Positions 7,980 through 15,829 of a stretch of 39,626 nucleotides of DNA are shown here, one piece after another (within the stretch, counting starts at the first letter, position 1; every line of letters begins with the position of its first letter). The stretch spans positions 1-39,626 of the forward strand of contig JBBQWS010000029.1 in assembly GCA_038210415.1 (NCBI GenBank), written 5' to 3'. Under the pieces are notes generated by a model. That model worked only from the letters and a program-made list of their open reading frames with translations. It did no database searches and was not told the origin of the DNA. The translations under genes and the position numbers were made by a program. The stretch is from JBBQWS01 sp038210415 (GTDB lineage Bacteria > Actinomycetota > Actinomycetes > Prado026).

Positions 7980-8822
7980 CTACGAGTCGTCACGCTTGCT
8001 GCTCGCGCCGAAGAGGATCTCGTCCCAGCTGGGTACGGCCGCGCGCCGTGAGCCCCGTCCCGTGACGCGGACGGGCGACTTGGCCGGCTCGGCCGGAGCC
8101 GCGACCGCGACGGCTCCCTCGTCGGGCGAGGCTTCGACCGGCGCCGGCTCGATCACCGGCACGGTGTCGAACTGGCCGACCTCGGGGTCCGGCTGCCGCG
8201 CGGGCACCGCCTGTAGTCGTGGCGCGGCCTCGCGGACCGGCTCCGGTGCGGCCTGCTCCTCGTCGGTCAGCCAACGGGCTTCCGGGTCAGCGGGGTCGAT
8301 CGTGCGACGCAGGGGGTCGAATACCCAGCTTGCGGCTCGAGCCCGGCCCGCCGCGGGGTAGGTCAGGACGAGTTGCCAGCGACCATCCTCACGGCGCCAG
8401 GAGTCCCAGTCGAGGTCGGCAGCGGCCACGCCCAGGTCATCGAGCCGGGCCTGGACCAGGACGCCGAGGGGGGTCGTCATCGAGTCGGTGACCCGTCGTA
8501 CGCCGACCGTCCGGGCCAGCTCCGCCACGTGCTGACGCTCCTGCAGGATCGGGCCTTCGTACCGACGGATCCTGTCCTCCGGGAGACCCGCGGCTGCCGC
8601 AATCTGCTCCGTGCTCTGTCCGGACCGGATGCGAGCCTGGATCTCGCGCGGGCGCAGCTGGCTCTCGAGGTTGATCTGCAACTGACCGAGGCGGGCCCGG
8701 TCGCCACGGAGCGCAGCGTGCACCCGCTCGTCCACGGGCAACGTGAACGGCTGTCCGGCGGGGTCCTCGAGCACCAGGCGCGAACCGTCCTCGCTCAGCC
8801 CGACGAGTCGCAGGTCTTCCAT
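7980..8822 (-). CDS. sepH: Cell-division regulator SepH (DUF3071)
   Basis: SepH binds FtsZ and promotes assembly of the division ring in Streptomyces and mycobacteria. The N-terminal DUF3071 domain is clear (LRLVGLSEDGSRLVL, LPVDERVHAALRGDRARLGQ). A helix-turn-helix follows (RPREIQARIRSGQSTEQIAA), then a conserved WDSWRREDGRWQL block and a disordered Pro/Ala/Glu-rich tail ending in Arg- and Ser-rich sequence. ATG at 8822 (280 residues) is preferred because homologues begin this close to the first strand and an AGGGACC-like site lies just upstream; an in-frame ATG at 8846 would add eight residues. It lies 37 bp downstream of the leftward MFS gene and is probably read with it or from its own promoter. 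Confidence 0.9.
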   Translation of the reverse strand: MEDLRLVGLSEDGSRLVLEDPAGQPFTLPVDERVHAALRGDRARLGQLQINLESQLRPREIQARIRSGQSTEQIAAAAGLPEDRIRRYEGPILQERQHVAELARTVGVRRVTDSMTTPLGVLVQARLDDLGVAAADLDWDSWRREDGRWQLVLTYPAAGRARAASWVFDPLRRTIDPADPEARWLTDEEQAAPEPVREAAPRLQAVPARQPDPEVGQFDTVPVIEPAPVEASPDEGAVAVAAPAEPAKSPVRVTGRGSRRAAVPSWDEILFGASSKRDDS

Positions 8823-8859
8823 CGTGGTCCCTTCGAGGTCGGCCATCGCTGCACAGACC

Positions 8860-10086
8860 CTATGCGGCCGGCGCAGACAGCCCTGAGCCTAGGTCGTCGT
8901 CCGGGGCGGTGGGGTGCAGCCAGCGAACTCCGACCAGGGCGACTGCGGCCGTCGCAACGGAGAAGGCCGTGGCCACCCAGAACGCCCGAGGCGTGCCGAC
9001 GGCATCGATGGCTTGTCCGGCGATCGCCGCGGCGATGCTCGCACCGAAGGTGATACCCGTGGTGGCCCAGGTCAGACCCTCGGTCAGCTGAGCGGCGGGG
9101 ATGATCACCTCGACCAGCTGGAAGCAGGTGATCAGGGTCGGTGCCACGAGCAACCCCGCGAGCAGGGCGAGCCCGGCGAGGACCGGTGTGCTGTCGGCGA
9201 ACGGAAACCCCACGATCGTCAGCGGGACGAGGCAGGAGAAGCCCAGCAGGAGCTGGTGCAGCGGTCGCCGGTGCTTGCGGCTGCCGTAGAAGAGTCCTGC
9301 GACCATGCTGCTCAGCGCGTAGAGGGAAAGCACGATCGCGGTCGCGGAGGGCTCGTGCCGTTGGGCGGCGAACGCGACGGCGATGACCTCGACCGCACCG
9401 AAGACTCCGCCCAGCATCACGAGCAACACCGTGATCGCACGCAGGCTGGGCAGCGAGATCGCCGAGGGACCGCCGGCCGGTGGCAGCCCGGACGGCACCG
9501 GCTCGGTGGCCCGCTGTCCGAGGAACAGGAGGGCGCCCACGACCAGCAGACCGGCGGCCGCAAGCATGGCCGGCCCCGGGCCGATGTGCACCGCGAGCAA
9601 GGTGATGAACGGCGGACCGAGGACGAAGATCAGCTCGTCGAGCACCGACTCCAACGAGTACGCGGTACGCAGCTCGGGCGTGCCGCCAAGCTGGGCGGAC
9701 CAGCGGGCCCGCACCAGTGCACCGACGTTCGGGTAGGCACCCCCGGCGATGGTCGCGGCGACGAACAGGGTCCAGGAGGGCGCGTCGACGCTCGACAGCC
9801 AGACGAGCGCGACCGAGCCCACAGTCGCGACCACCACCTGCGGAGTCACCGCGCGCAGCTGGCCGTACCGGTCCGCCAGCCGCGACAGCGGCGGCTGGCA
9901 CACCGCACCGGAGAGGGCGAAGACCGCGGCCACCGCGCCCGCGAGGCCGTAGCCTCCGCTGGTCGTGGAGACGAGCAGGACGATGACGATGCCCAGCATC
10001 GAGATCGGAAGCCGGGCCACGAATCCGGCAGACGAGAAGGCCGCGCTCCCGGGAACCCGGAAGACCGAGCGGTAGGTCTTCAGCAC
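8860..10086 (-). CDS. Major facilitator superfamily transporter
   Basis: A 408-residue polytopic membrane protein. The MFS loop signature appears as LSRLADRYGQLRAV after the second helix, and hydrophobic segments fill the rest of the chain. No substrate-specific motif is seen; it resembles uncharacterised actinobacterial carriers placed upstream of sepH. The start is GTG at 10086. It diverges from the ferrochelatase gene across 63 bp that must hold both promoters. Confidence 0.82.
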   Translation of the reverse strand: MLKTYRSVFRVPGSAAFSSAGFVARLPISMLGIVIVLLVSTTSGGYGLAGAVAAVFALSGAVCQPPLSRLADRYGQLRAVTPQVVVATVGSVALVWLSSVDAPSWTLFVAATIAGGAYPNVGALVRARWSAQLGGTPELRTAYSLESVLDELIFVLGPPFITLLAVHIGPGPAMLAAAGLLVVGALLFLGQRATEPVPSGLPPAGGPSAISLPSLRAITVLLVMLGGVFGAVEVIAVAFAAQRHEPSATAIVLSLYALSSMVAGLFYGSRKHRRPLHQLLLGFSCLVPLTIVGFPFADSTPVLAGLALLAGLLVAPTLITCFQLVEVIIPAAQLTEGLTWATTGITFGASIAAAIAGQAIDAVGTPRAFWVATAFSVATAAVALVGVRWLHPTAPDDDLGSGLSAPAA

Positions 10087-10149
10087 CCGGTCACGTTACC
10101 CGTCGCGCGAGAACGCGCCCGACGTCGTCGGTCCTGGGAGGATGGGCAG

Positions 10150-11223
10150 GTGACCCACTACGACGCGATCCTGCTCGTCTCGTTCGGCGGCCCGGAAGGC
10201 CCCGGCGACGTGGTCCCGTTCCTCGAAAACGTGACCAGGGGGCGCGGCATCCCGCGGGAGCGCCTCGTCGAGGTCGGCGCCCACTACGCCCTGTTCGGCG
10301 GCGCCAGCCCGATCAACGGTCAGAACCGCGAGCTGCTCGGCTCGTTGCGGGCCGCCTTGGCGGATGCGGGCATCGACCTGCCGGTTGCGTGGGGCAACCG
10401 CAACTGGGCGCCGTACCTCTCGGACGCCCTCGCGGAGCTCAAGGCGAGCGGCGCCGAGCGCGTGCTCGCCGTGGTCACGTCCGCGTACTCGTCGTACTCA
10501 GGCTGCCGGCAGTACCGCGAGAACCTCTTCGACGCGCTGCCGCCCGGCGGTGGCCTCGAGATCGACCGGATCCGCCAGTACTTCGACCACCCGGGCTTCG
10601 TCGAGCCCTTCGTCGACTCGACGGTGCGCGCCCTCGCGGAGCTGCCCGACCTGGCACGTGCCGCAGCTCGGCTGGCGTTCACGACCCACTCGATCCCGAC
10701 TGCTTCGGCCGACGCGAGTGGCCTGCTCCGGCAGCCAGGCGGGGCGTACGTCGCGCAGCACCGGGCGGTGGCCACCCTGATCGCTGCTGGCGTCGCCGCC
10801 GAGACCGGGGTCGAGCACGCCTGGGACCTGGTCTACCAGTCGCGCTCCGGGCCACCGACCCAGCCGTGGCTCGAGCCGGACATCAGCGAGCACCTCGAGC
10901 AGCTGTCGGCGCAGGGAGTGCCGGGTGCGGTGATGGTGCCGATCGGCTTCGTCTCCGACCACATGGAGGTCATCTACGACCTCGACACGCTGGCCGCCGA
11001 GACGGCTCGCGAGCTCGGACTCCCGGTGACCCGCGCGGCGACACCAGGCACCGACCCGCGGTTCGTGGCCATGCTGGTCGACCTGGTCCAGGAACGCCTC
11101 ACCGACCGGCCGCTGCGGGACCGGACGGCGCTGAGCGCGCTCGGACCGTGGCGGGAGGTCTGCGCTCCGGGTTGCTGCCCGAACCCGCGCGGCCCCCGGC
11201 CCGCGCTCTGCGGCTCGGACTGA
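10150..11223 (+). CDS. hemH: Coproporphyrin ferrochelatase
   Basis: Inserts Fe2+ into coproporphyrin III in the coproporphyrin-dependent heme pathway of Gram-positive bacteria (CpfC). The 357-residue protein opens with AILLVSFGGPEGP. It has the metal-binding His180 in TTHSIP and Glu273 in FVSDHMEVIYD, as in Bacillus ferrochelatase. The C terminus has four cysteines (VCAPGCCPNP...LCGSD), which fits the [2Fe-2S] cluster reported for actinobacterial enzymes. GTG at 10150 is chosen because GGGAGG lies at 10136-10141, 8 nt away. The frame is open far upstream but shows only antisense-type sequence. An inositol-monophosphatase-like gene follows after 5 bp. Confidence 0.94.
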   Translation: MTHYDAILLVSFGGPEGPGDVVPFLENVTRGRGIPRERLVEVGAHYALFGGASPINGQNRELLGSLRAALADAGIDLPVAWGNRNWAPYLSDALAELKASGAERVLAVVTSAYSSYSGCRQYRENLFDALPPGGGLEIDRIRQYFDHPGFVEPFVDSTVRALAELPDLARAAARLAFTTHSIPTASADASGLLRQPGGAYVAQHRAVATLIAAGVAAETGVEHAWDLVYQSRSGPPTQPWLEPDISEHLEQLSAQGVPGAVMVPIGFVSDHMEVIYDLDTLAAETARELGLPVTRAATPGTDPRFVAMLVDLVQERLTDRPLRDRTALSALGPWREVCAPGCCPNPRGPRPALCGSD

Positions 11224-11228
11224 TCCCG

Positions 11229-12029
11229 ATGTCCCACGCGGGCCTGCTCGACTCGTTGCTCGCTCTCGCCCTGACCGTGGCAGAGGAGACCGGCCGGATG
11301 CTGGTCGCCGACCGGGCCACGGACCTCGGGGTCGACACCAAGTCGACCCCCACCGACGTGGTGACCGTGATGGACACCCGCGCCGAGCGGCTGCTCGTCG
11401 ACCGCATCGCGGCCGTGCGCCCGGCCGACGCCTTCCTGGGGGAGGAGGGCGCGGAGTCGAGCGGGACGACCGGCGTGCGCTGGGTCCTCGACCCGATCGA
11501 CGGCACGGTCAACTACCTGTACGACCTGCCGGGCTGGGCGGTCAGTGTCGCCGCCGAGGTCGACGGCGTCATGTCGGTGGGCGTGGTGGTCGTGCCGTCG
11601 TCGGGTGAGACGTTCGCGGCCGTAAGGGGGAGAGGTGCCACGCGCGATGGCCGACAGATCCACGTCTCGAACCGGACCGAGCTGGGTCAGGCCCTGGTCG
11701 CCACCGGTTTCGGCTACGACAGCCGTCGGCGGACCCGGCAAGGCCAGATCCTGGCGGAGGTGCTGCCCCGGGTCCGCGACATCCGCCGTTACGGTGCCGC
11801 TTCGGTCGATCTGTGCTCGGTCGCCTGCGGGCGTGTGGACGCCTACTACGAACGCGGACTCGCACCTTGGGACCTCGCCGCGGGCGGGCTGATCGCCGCC
11901 GAGGCGGGCGGCGTCGTGCAGGGGCTCGGTGGCAGCCCGGCTTCGGCCGACCTCGTGGTGGCGGCCGGCCCGGGGGTGTTCGGTCAGCTGCACGACCTGC
12001 TCGCTCCGCTGCGACCCGACCGGGATTGA
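11229..12029 (+). CDS. Inositol monophosphatase family protein
   Basis: A 266-residue Mg2+-dependent sugar-phosphate phosphatase. Metal-binding motifs are present in order: GEEG, DPIDGTVNY and APWDLAAGGLIAAEAGG. Members act on inositol-1-phosphate, histidinol phosphate, fructose bisphosphate or PAP, and no residue separates these here. The ATG at 11229 lies 5 bp after hemH, suggesting an operon. The next promoter region begins directly after its stop. Confidence 0.88.
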   Translation: MSHAGLLDSLLALALTVAEETGRMLVADRATDLGVDTKSTPTDVVTVMDTRAERLLVDRIAAVRPADAFLGEEGAESSGTTGVRWVLDPIDGTVNYLYDLPGWAVSVAAEVDGVMSVGVVVVPSSGETFAAVRGRGATRDGRQIHVSNRTELGQALVATGFGYDSRRRTRQGQILAEVLPRVRDIRRYGAASVDLCSVACGRVDAYYERGLAPWDLAAGGLIAAEAGGVVQGLGGSPASADLVVAAGPGVFGQLHDLLAPLRPDRD

Positions 12030-12084
12030 GCGGCAGAGTTGGCCGGTGTGGCCCGTAGACGCGGGCCGCACGACCTCGTACCCT

Positions 12085-12100
12085 GACTGTACGTTCAGAC
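12085..12100. promoter_or_regulatory. Degenerate copy of the TetR-type palindrome upstream of the Rieske gene
   Basis: GACTGTACGTTCAGAC differs at two of 16 positions from the perfect palindrome found three times in the next 9 kb. It touches the ribosome-binding site AGGAG (12101-12105), so a bound repressor would cover the start of the transcript. Confidence 0.6.
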
Positions 12101-12112
12101 AGGAGCCCTGAG

Positions 12113-13306
12113 ATGCCCGCACCCATCGACCCCGCCAAGCTCGACGACGTCCTCCGCCCGTTCGGCGAGAGCCGGCTGCTGCCTCGCGAGGCGTACGTCG
12201 ACCCTGAGGTCTTCGCTTTCGAGCACGAGCACTTCATCCGCAACCAGTGGGTGTGCATCGCGCGCGGAGAGGAGATCCCGGCCCGGGGCGACCAACGGGC
12301 GATCAGCATCGGCAAGGACAGCGTGCTGCTCGTGCGTGGCGACGACCTCAAGGTCCGGGCCTTCGCGAACGCCTGCCGGCACCGGGGCCACCAGCTGCTG
12401 CCCTGCGACTCCACGGCCAACGGTCGCGCCATCGTCTGCCCGTATCACGCGTGGGGCTACGCGCTTGACGGCACGCTCAAGGCGGCCCCCAACTTCCGCC
12501 AGGTCGCGAGCTTCGACGCCGCCGACTATCCGTTGCTCACGATGGCCTGCGAGGAGTGGCACGGCTACATCTTCCTGAACGCGTCCGGGACGGCCGGTCC
12601 GCTGGCGGACTCGCTCGGCACCCTCGGGCAGATCGTGGCCAACTACGACCTGGCGTCCTTGGTGACCAAGGACAAGCACGAGTACGTCGTCGCGTCGAAC
12701 TGGAAGGTGCTCTCGGAGAACTATGCCGAGTGCTACCACTGCCCGACGATCCACCCCGAGCTGTGCGCGGTCAGCCCGCCCGACAGCGGTGGCGACTACG
12801 ACGGCGTGGGCAGCTGGGTCGGTGGCTGGATGGAGCTCATGCCCGGGGGCGAGACGATGTCGCTCGACGGCTCCAGCCGGGGCGAGCCGATCCCCGGGCT
12901 GAGCGTCGAGGAGGCCAAGACGGTCGGCTACATCCAGGTGTTCCCGAATCTGCTGATCAGTCTGCACCCCGACTACGTGATGACCCACAAGCTCACCCCG
13001 TTGGCGCCTGGGGAGACGCACATCGAGTGCACGTGGGCGTTCCCGCGGTCGGTCGCCGAGCAGCCGGGCTTCGACCCGTCGTACGCCGTCGACTTCTGGG
13101 ACATCACCAATCGCCAGGACTGGACCGCGTGCGAGTCGGTGCAGCTGGGGCTGGAGTCGCCGCAATGGACACCGGGACCGATCGCGCCGATGGAGTCGAC
13201 CGTCTATCGGTTCGAGACCATGGTGGCGCGCGGCTACCGCGATGAGCCGCTGGTGCCGATGTCGTCCGACCAGAGCCGGCAGGTCAGTGCTGATCTTCAG
13301 CGCTGA
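12113..13306 (+). CDS. Rieske non-heme iron oxygenase, alpha subunit (quaternary-ammonium oxygenase type)
   Basis: A 397-residue oxygenase. The Rieske [2Fe-2S] ligands are Cys88-x-His90 and Cys109-x2-His112. The catalytic iron site reads ENYAECYHCPTIHPEL, giving His209 and His214, with a later NRQDW region likely to supply the Asp ligand. Glu206 occupies the bridging position that is Asp in ring-hydroxylating dioxygenases; Glu here is typical of carnitine, choline and glycine-betaine oxygenases (CntA, CMO, GbcA). An N-methyl or C-N cleaving role on a quaternary amine is therefore inferred, rather than aromatic hydroxylation. ATG has AGGAG 7 nt upstream. No ferredoxin or flavin reductase partner is seen in the window. 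The palindrome upstream links it to the neighbouring regulon. Confidence 0.88.
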   Translation: MPAPIDPAKLDDVLRPFGESRLLPREAYVDPEVFAFEHEHFIRNQWVCIARGEEIPARGDQRAISIGKDSVLLVRGDDLKVRAFANACRHRGHQLLPCDSTANGRAIVCPYHAWGYALDGTLKAAPNFRQVASFDAADYPLLTMACEEWHGYIFLNASGTAGPLADSLGTLGQIVANYDLASLVTKDKHEYVVASNWKVLSENYAECYHCPTIHPELCAVSPPDSGGDYDGVGSWVGGWMELMPGGETMSLDGSSRGEPIPGLSVEEAKTVGYIQVFPNLLISLHPDYVMTHKLTPLAPGETHIECTWAFPRSVAEQPGFDPSYAVDFWDITNRQDWTACESVQLGLESPQWTPGPIAPMESTVYRFETMVARGYRDEPLVPMSSDQSRQVSADLQR

Positions 13307-13314
13307 CCTCATGC

Positions 13315-13376
13315 GTTGATCTTGAGCATTGCGTGGTCGACACGCCGTGGCGGCCCACGCAATGCTCAAGATCAAC
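13315..13376. terminator. Perfect 22-bp inverted repeat between convergent genes
   Basis: The arms 13315-13336 and 13355-13376 (starting GTTGATCTTGAGCATT) are exact reverse complements over 22 bp around an 18-base loop. It sits between the Rieske gene and the leftward acyl-CoA dehydrogenase gene, so a two-way terminator is likely. The unusually long perfect arms would also suit a dispersed palindromic element. Confidence 0.7.
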
Positions 13377-13400
13377 CCGCAGGGGGCTGGACGGTCGGGT

Positions 13401-14567
13401 CTACAGCAGGGCGCGTACGCCGCGTTTGTCGAGCTGCGCCGCGATGATCACGCGCTGGATCTCGGACGTGCCCTCCCAGATCCGCTCGACCCGTAGCTCG
13501 CGGTAGAACCGCTCGGCGACGTTCTCGCGCATGTAGCCCCGACCGCCGAAGATCTGCACGGCCCGGTCGGCGACGCGACCGGCCATCTCCGAGCAGTACA
13601 GCTTGATCATCGAGCACTGTGCGTGCTGGACCTTGACGTCGGTGTCGGCGTCGATGCCGCGGGCCGTCTCGTACGTCATCGCCCGCGCGGCGAACAGCTC
13701 GGTCGCGGAGTCGGCGAGCATCGCCTGGACGGCCTGGTACTCCATGATCGGCCGGCCCGACACCACGCGGGTCTGCGCGAACGCGGTGGCTTCCTCGATC
13801 AGTCGTTCGGCAGCGCCGAGGCAGCGGGCCGCGATCATCAACCGCTCGTACCTGAACCAGTCGTACGCGAAGGAGAGCCCGCCGCCTTCCTCACCGACTC
13901 GCTGGTCAGCGGGCACCCGAACGTCCTCGAAGGCGACGATCGGGTGGTGGTGCGAGAACGTGTGGGTGTACGCGGGCGTCCGCACGACCCGGATGCCCGG
14001 GTGCGGCAGGTCGACCACGAACATTGCGTGCTCGCCGGCGTGCGGGCCTTCGGTGAGCCTGGCCTGGAAGAACACGTACTGCGAGTCGTTGTAGCTCGTC
14101 ACGTGCCACTTGACGCCGTTCAGGACGTACTCGTCGCCGTCGCGGCGAGCGGTCGCCTCGATGGCGTCGACGTCCGAGCCGGCCCCCTCCTCGGTGATCG
14201 CGTAGCACTCCCGGGTCTCGCCGCGCACGCTCGGCGCGAGCCAGCGCTCGAGCTGTTCGGGTGTGGCCACCTTGGTGAACCAGAGTGCCGGCGTGTGGAC
14301 GACCCAGCCGAGCGCGTTCGTGGCGCGGCCGCACTGCTCCTGGACCAGCACCTGCTGGAGGAACGTGAATCCCTTGCCACCGAACCGCTCCGGGATGTTC
14401 GTGCCGCCGAGTCCGAGCTCCTCGACCCGTCGGCGCTGGGCCCCGACGAGCTCGAGCGGCAGCTCGCCGTGGTTCAGCTCGGCCTCGACCTCGTGGGGGA
14501 TGACCTCGTCGACGAAGGAGCGGGCCCGGGCCTGGATCTCGAGGTCTTCCGCGGACAAGCCGTACAT
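13401..14567 (-). CDS. Acyl-CoA dehydrogenase family protein
   Basis: A 388-residue FAD enzyme that forms an alpha-beta double bond in an acyl-CoA, passing electrons to electron-transfer flavoprotein. The family motifs are complete: YAITEEGAGSD in the middle domain, QIFGGRGYMRE, and the catalytic Glu365 in ERIWEGTSEIQ (place of MCAD Glu376). ATG at 14567 has AGGAG 7 nt upstream. It diverges from the GcvT-like gene, and the palindrome at 14592-14607 lies only 24 bp from its start codon. This gene and the CoA ligase nearby suggest that a carboxylic acid freed by the pathway is activated and dehydrogenated. Confidence 0.9.
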   Translation of the reverse strand: MYGLSAEDLEIQARARSFVDEVIPHEVEAELNHGELPLELVGAQRRRVEELGLGGTNIPERFGGKGFTFLQQVLVQEQCGRATNALGWVVHTPALWFTKVATPEQLERWLAPSVRGETRECYAITEEGAGSDVDAIEATARRDGDEYVLNGVKWHVTSYNDSQYVFFQARLTEGPHAGEHAMFVVDLPHPGIRVVRTPAYTHTFSHHHPIVAFEDVRVPADQRVGEEGGGLSFAYDWFRYERLMIAARCLGAAERLIEEATAFAQTRVVSGRPIMEYQAVQAMLADSATELFAARAMTYETARGIDADTDVKVQHAQCSMIKLYCSEMAGRVADRAVQIFGGRGYMRENVAERFYRELRVERIWEGTSEIQRVIIAAQLDKRGVRALL

Positions 14568-14591
14568 GGGCCGACTCCTTCGCCAGGCATT

Positions 14592-14607
14592 GACTGAACG
14601 TTCAGTC
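14592..14607. promoter_or_regulatory. Perfect 16-bp palindromic operator between acyl-CoA dehydrogenase and GcvT-like genes
   Basis: GACTGAACGTTCAGTC is its own reverse complement. The copy is embedded in a 26-bp block (14590-14615) identical to the one upstream of the ABC transporter. A TTGACT hexamer overlaps its left side. It lies between two divergent starts, so one site could control both genes. Binding by the TetR protein encoded at 19699-20388 is inferred. Confidence 0.8.
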
Positions 14608-14658
14608 TATGCGACCGTCGGGCCCGAGAGCCAGCGCCCGCCCCGTCCGAGGAGTGTC

Positions 14659-15756
14659 ATGACGTCGCCGATTCGTTCCGTCCTCGCCGACGTGCAGGAA
14701 GCGCGAGGGGCGGGCTTCCTCGAGGACGCCGGGTGGACCTGGGTCACCACGTTCGGCGACCCGGAGGCGGAGTACGAAGCGGTCCGCGCCGACGTGGCCA
14801 TATGGGACGTCTACGCCCTGCAGAAGTGGGAGGTCCGCGGCCACGACGCCTGCGCAGCGGTGCAGCGGACCTTCGCCAACGACCTCGCGAACCTCGCCGT
14901 CGGGCAGGTGAAGTACGGCCCCTTCGTCGACGAGCACGCGATGATGTACGACGACGGCACCGTCTACAAGCACGGTGACGACCACTACTGGGTGATGACG
15001 AACGGCGGCGACTACGGCGACCGGCTGGCCGCGGCGGCACCGGGGCTCGCCGTCACTGCGGTCAACCGCACGTTCGAGATGCCGGTCATCTCGGTGCAGG
15101 GGCCGAGGTCGCGTGCGCTCGTGCAGAGCCTCACCACGACCGATCTGTCCGGGTTGCGCTACTTCAGGTTCTTGCCCGAGCGGATCGAGGTGGCCGGGGT
15201 CCCGGCCTGGGTGCTGCGGACCGGGTTCTCCGGTGAGCTCGGCTTCGAGCTGATCCCCGACGCCGGCGACGCCGTCCACCTGTGGACCACCTTGCGCGAC
15301 AACGGCGCTCGGCAGATCGGGCTCGACGCGATCGAGATGGTGCGGATCGAGGCCGGCCTGATCATCGCGGCCGTCGACTACCAGCCGGGCGCGACGTCGC
15401 CGTTCGACCTGTCGCTCGACAAGACGGTCGCTACCGGCTCGGAAGCGAACTTCCTCGGCAAAGAGGCCCTCACGGCCGCGGCGGCGGCCCCGCCCAACCG
15501 CTTCAAGACCCTGCGGATCACCGGTGACGTCCTCCCCGAGTACGGTGCCGACGTGCGGCTGGGCGCCGAGGTGGTCGGGACGGTGACCAGCCCCGTGTCC
15601 ACACCACGGTTCGGAGTCATCGGCCTTGCCGTGCTGCGCACCGACCTGGCATTCAACGGCGTCGAGCTGGAGGTCGTCGTCGGGGACGGCACCGTCCAGG
15701 CGACGGTGGACGACCTCTCGATCCACGACCCGGAGAAGCGGAAGCCGCGCAGCTAG
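14659..15756 (+). CDS. GcvT-fold aminomethyltransferase/demethylase family protein
   Basis: A 365-residue member of the tetrahydrofolate-dependent methyltransferase family that includes glycine-cleavage T-protein, DmdA, LigM and the C-terminal part of dimethylglycine oxidase. The N-terminal EYEAVRADVAIWDVYALQKW and the Asp pair Asp98-Asp99 in MMYDDG match the folate and catalytic region of T-protein. ISVQGPRSRALVQSL and TGFSGELGFEL follow as in the family. No other glycine-cleavage gene is nearby, so a role in moving a methyl or methylene group from the pathway substrate to folate is more likely than glycine cleavage. ATG at 14659 has GAGGAG just upstream; the frame is open further up but only across the operator and antisense sequence. 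Confidence 0.85.
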   Translation: MTSPIRSVLADVQEARGAGFLEDAGWTWVTTFGDPEAEYEAVRADVAIWDVYALQKWEVRGHDACAAVQRTFANDLANLAVGQVKYGPFVDEHAMMYDDGTVYKHGDDHYWVMTNGGDYGDRLAAAAPGLAVTAVNRTFEMPVISVQGPRSRALVQSLTTTDLSGLRYFRFLPERIEVAGVPAWVLRTGFSGELGFELIPDAGDAVHLWTTLRDNGARQIGLDAIEMVRIEAGLIIAAVDYQPGATSPFDLSLDKTVATGSEANFLGKEALTAAAAAPPNRFKTLRITGDVLPEYGADVRLGAEVVGTVTSPVSTPRFGVIGLAVLRTDLAFNGVELEVVVGDGTVQATVDDLSIHDPEKRKPRS

Positions 15757-15829
15757 AGCCGTTCGGTTGTGGCAGTCGCTCGGCTTCGCGATCCGGACGG
15801 GTCGGTCCGCATGTGATGTACCTGCAGCT

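Noticed and set aside
15794..15809. CGGAC/GTCCG hairpin between the convergent GcvT-like and acyl-CoA synthetase genes
   Set aside because: A five-base stem is common by chance at this GC content and no T-run follows.
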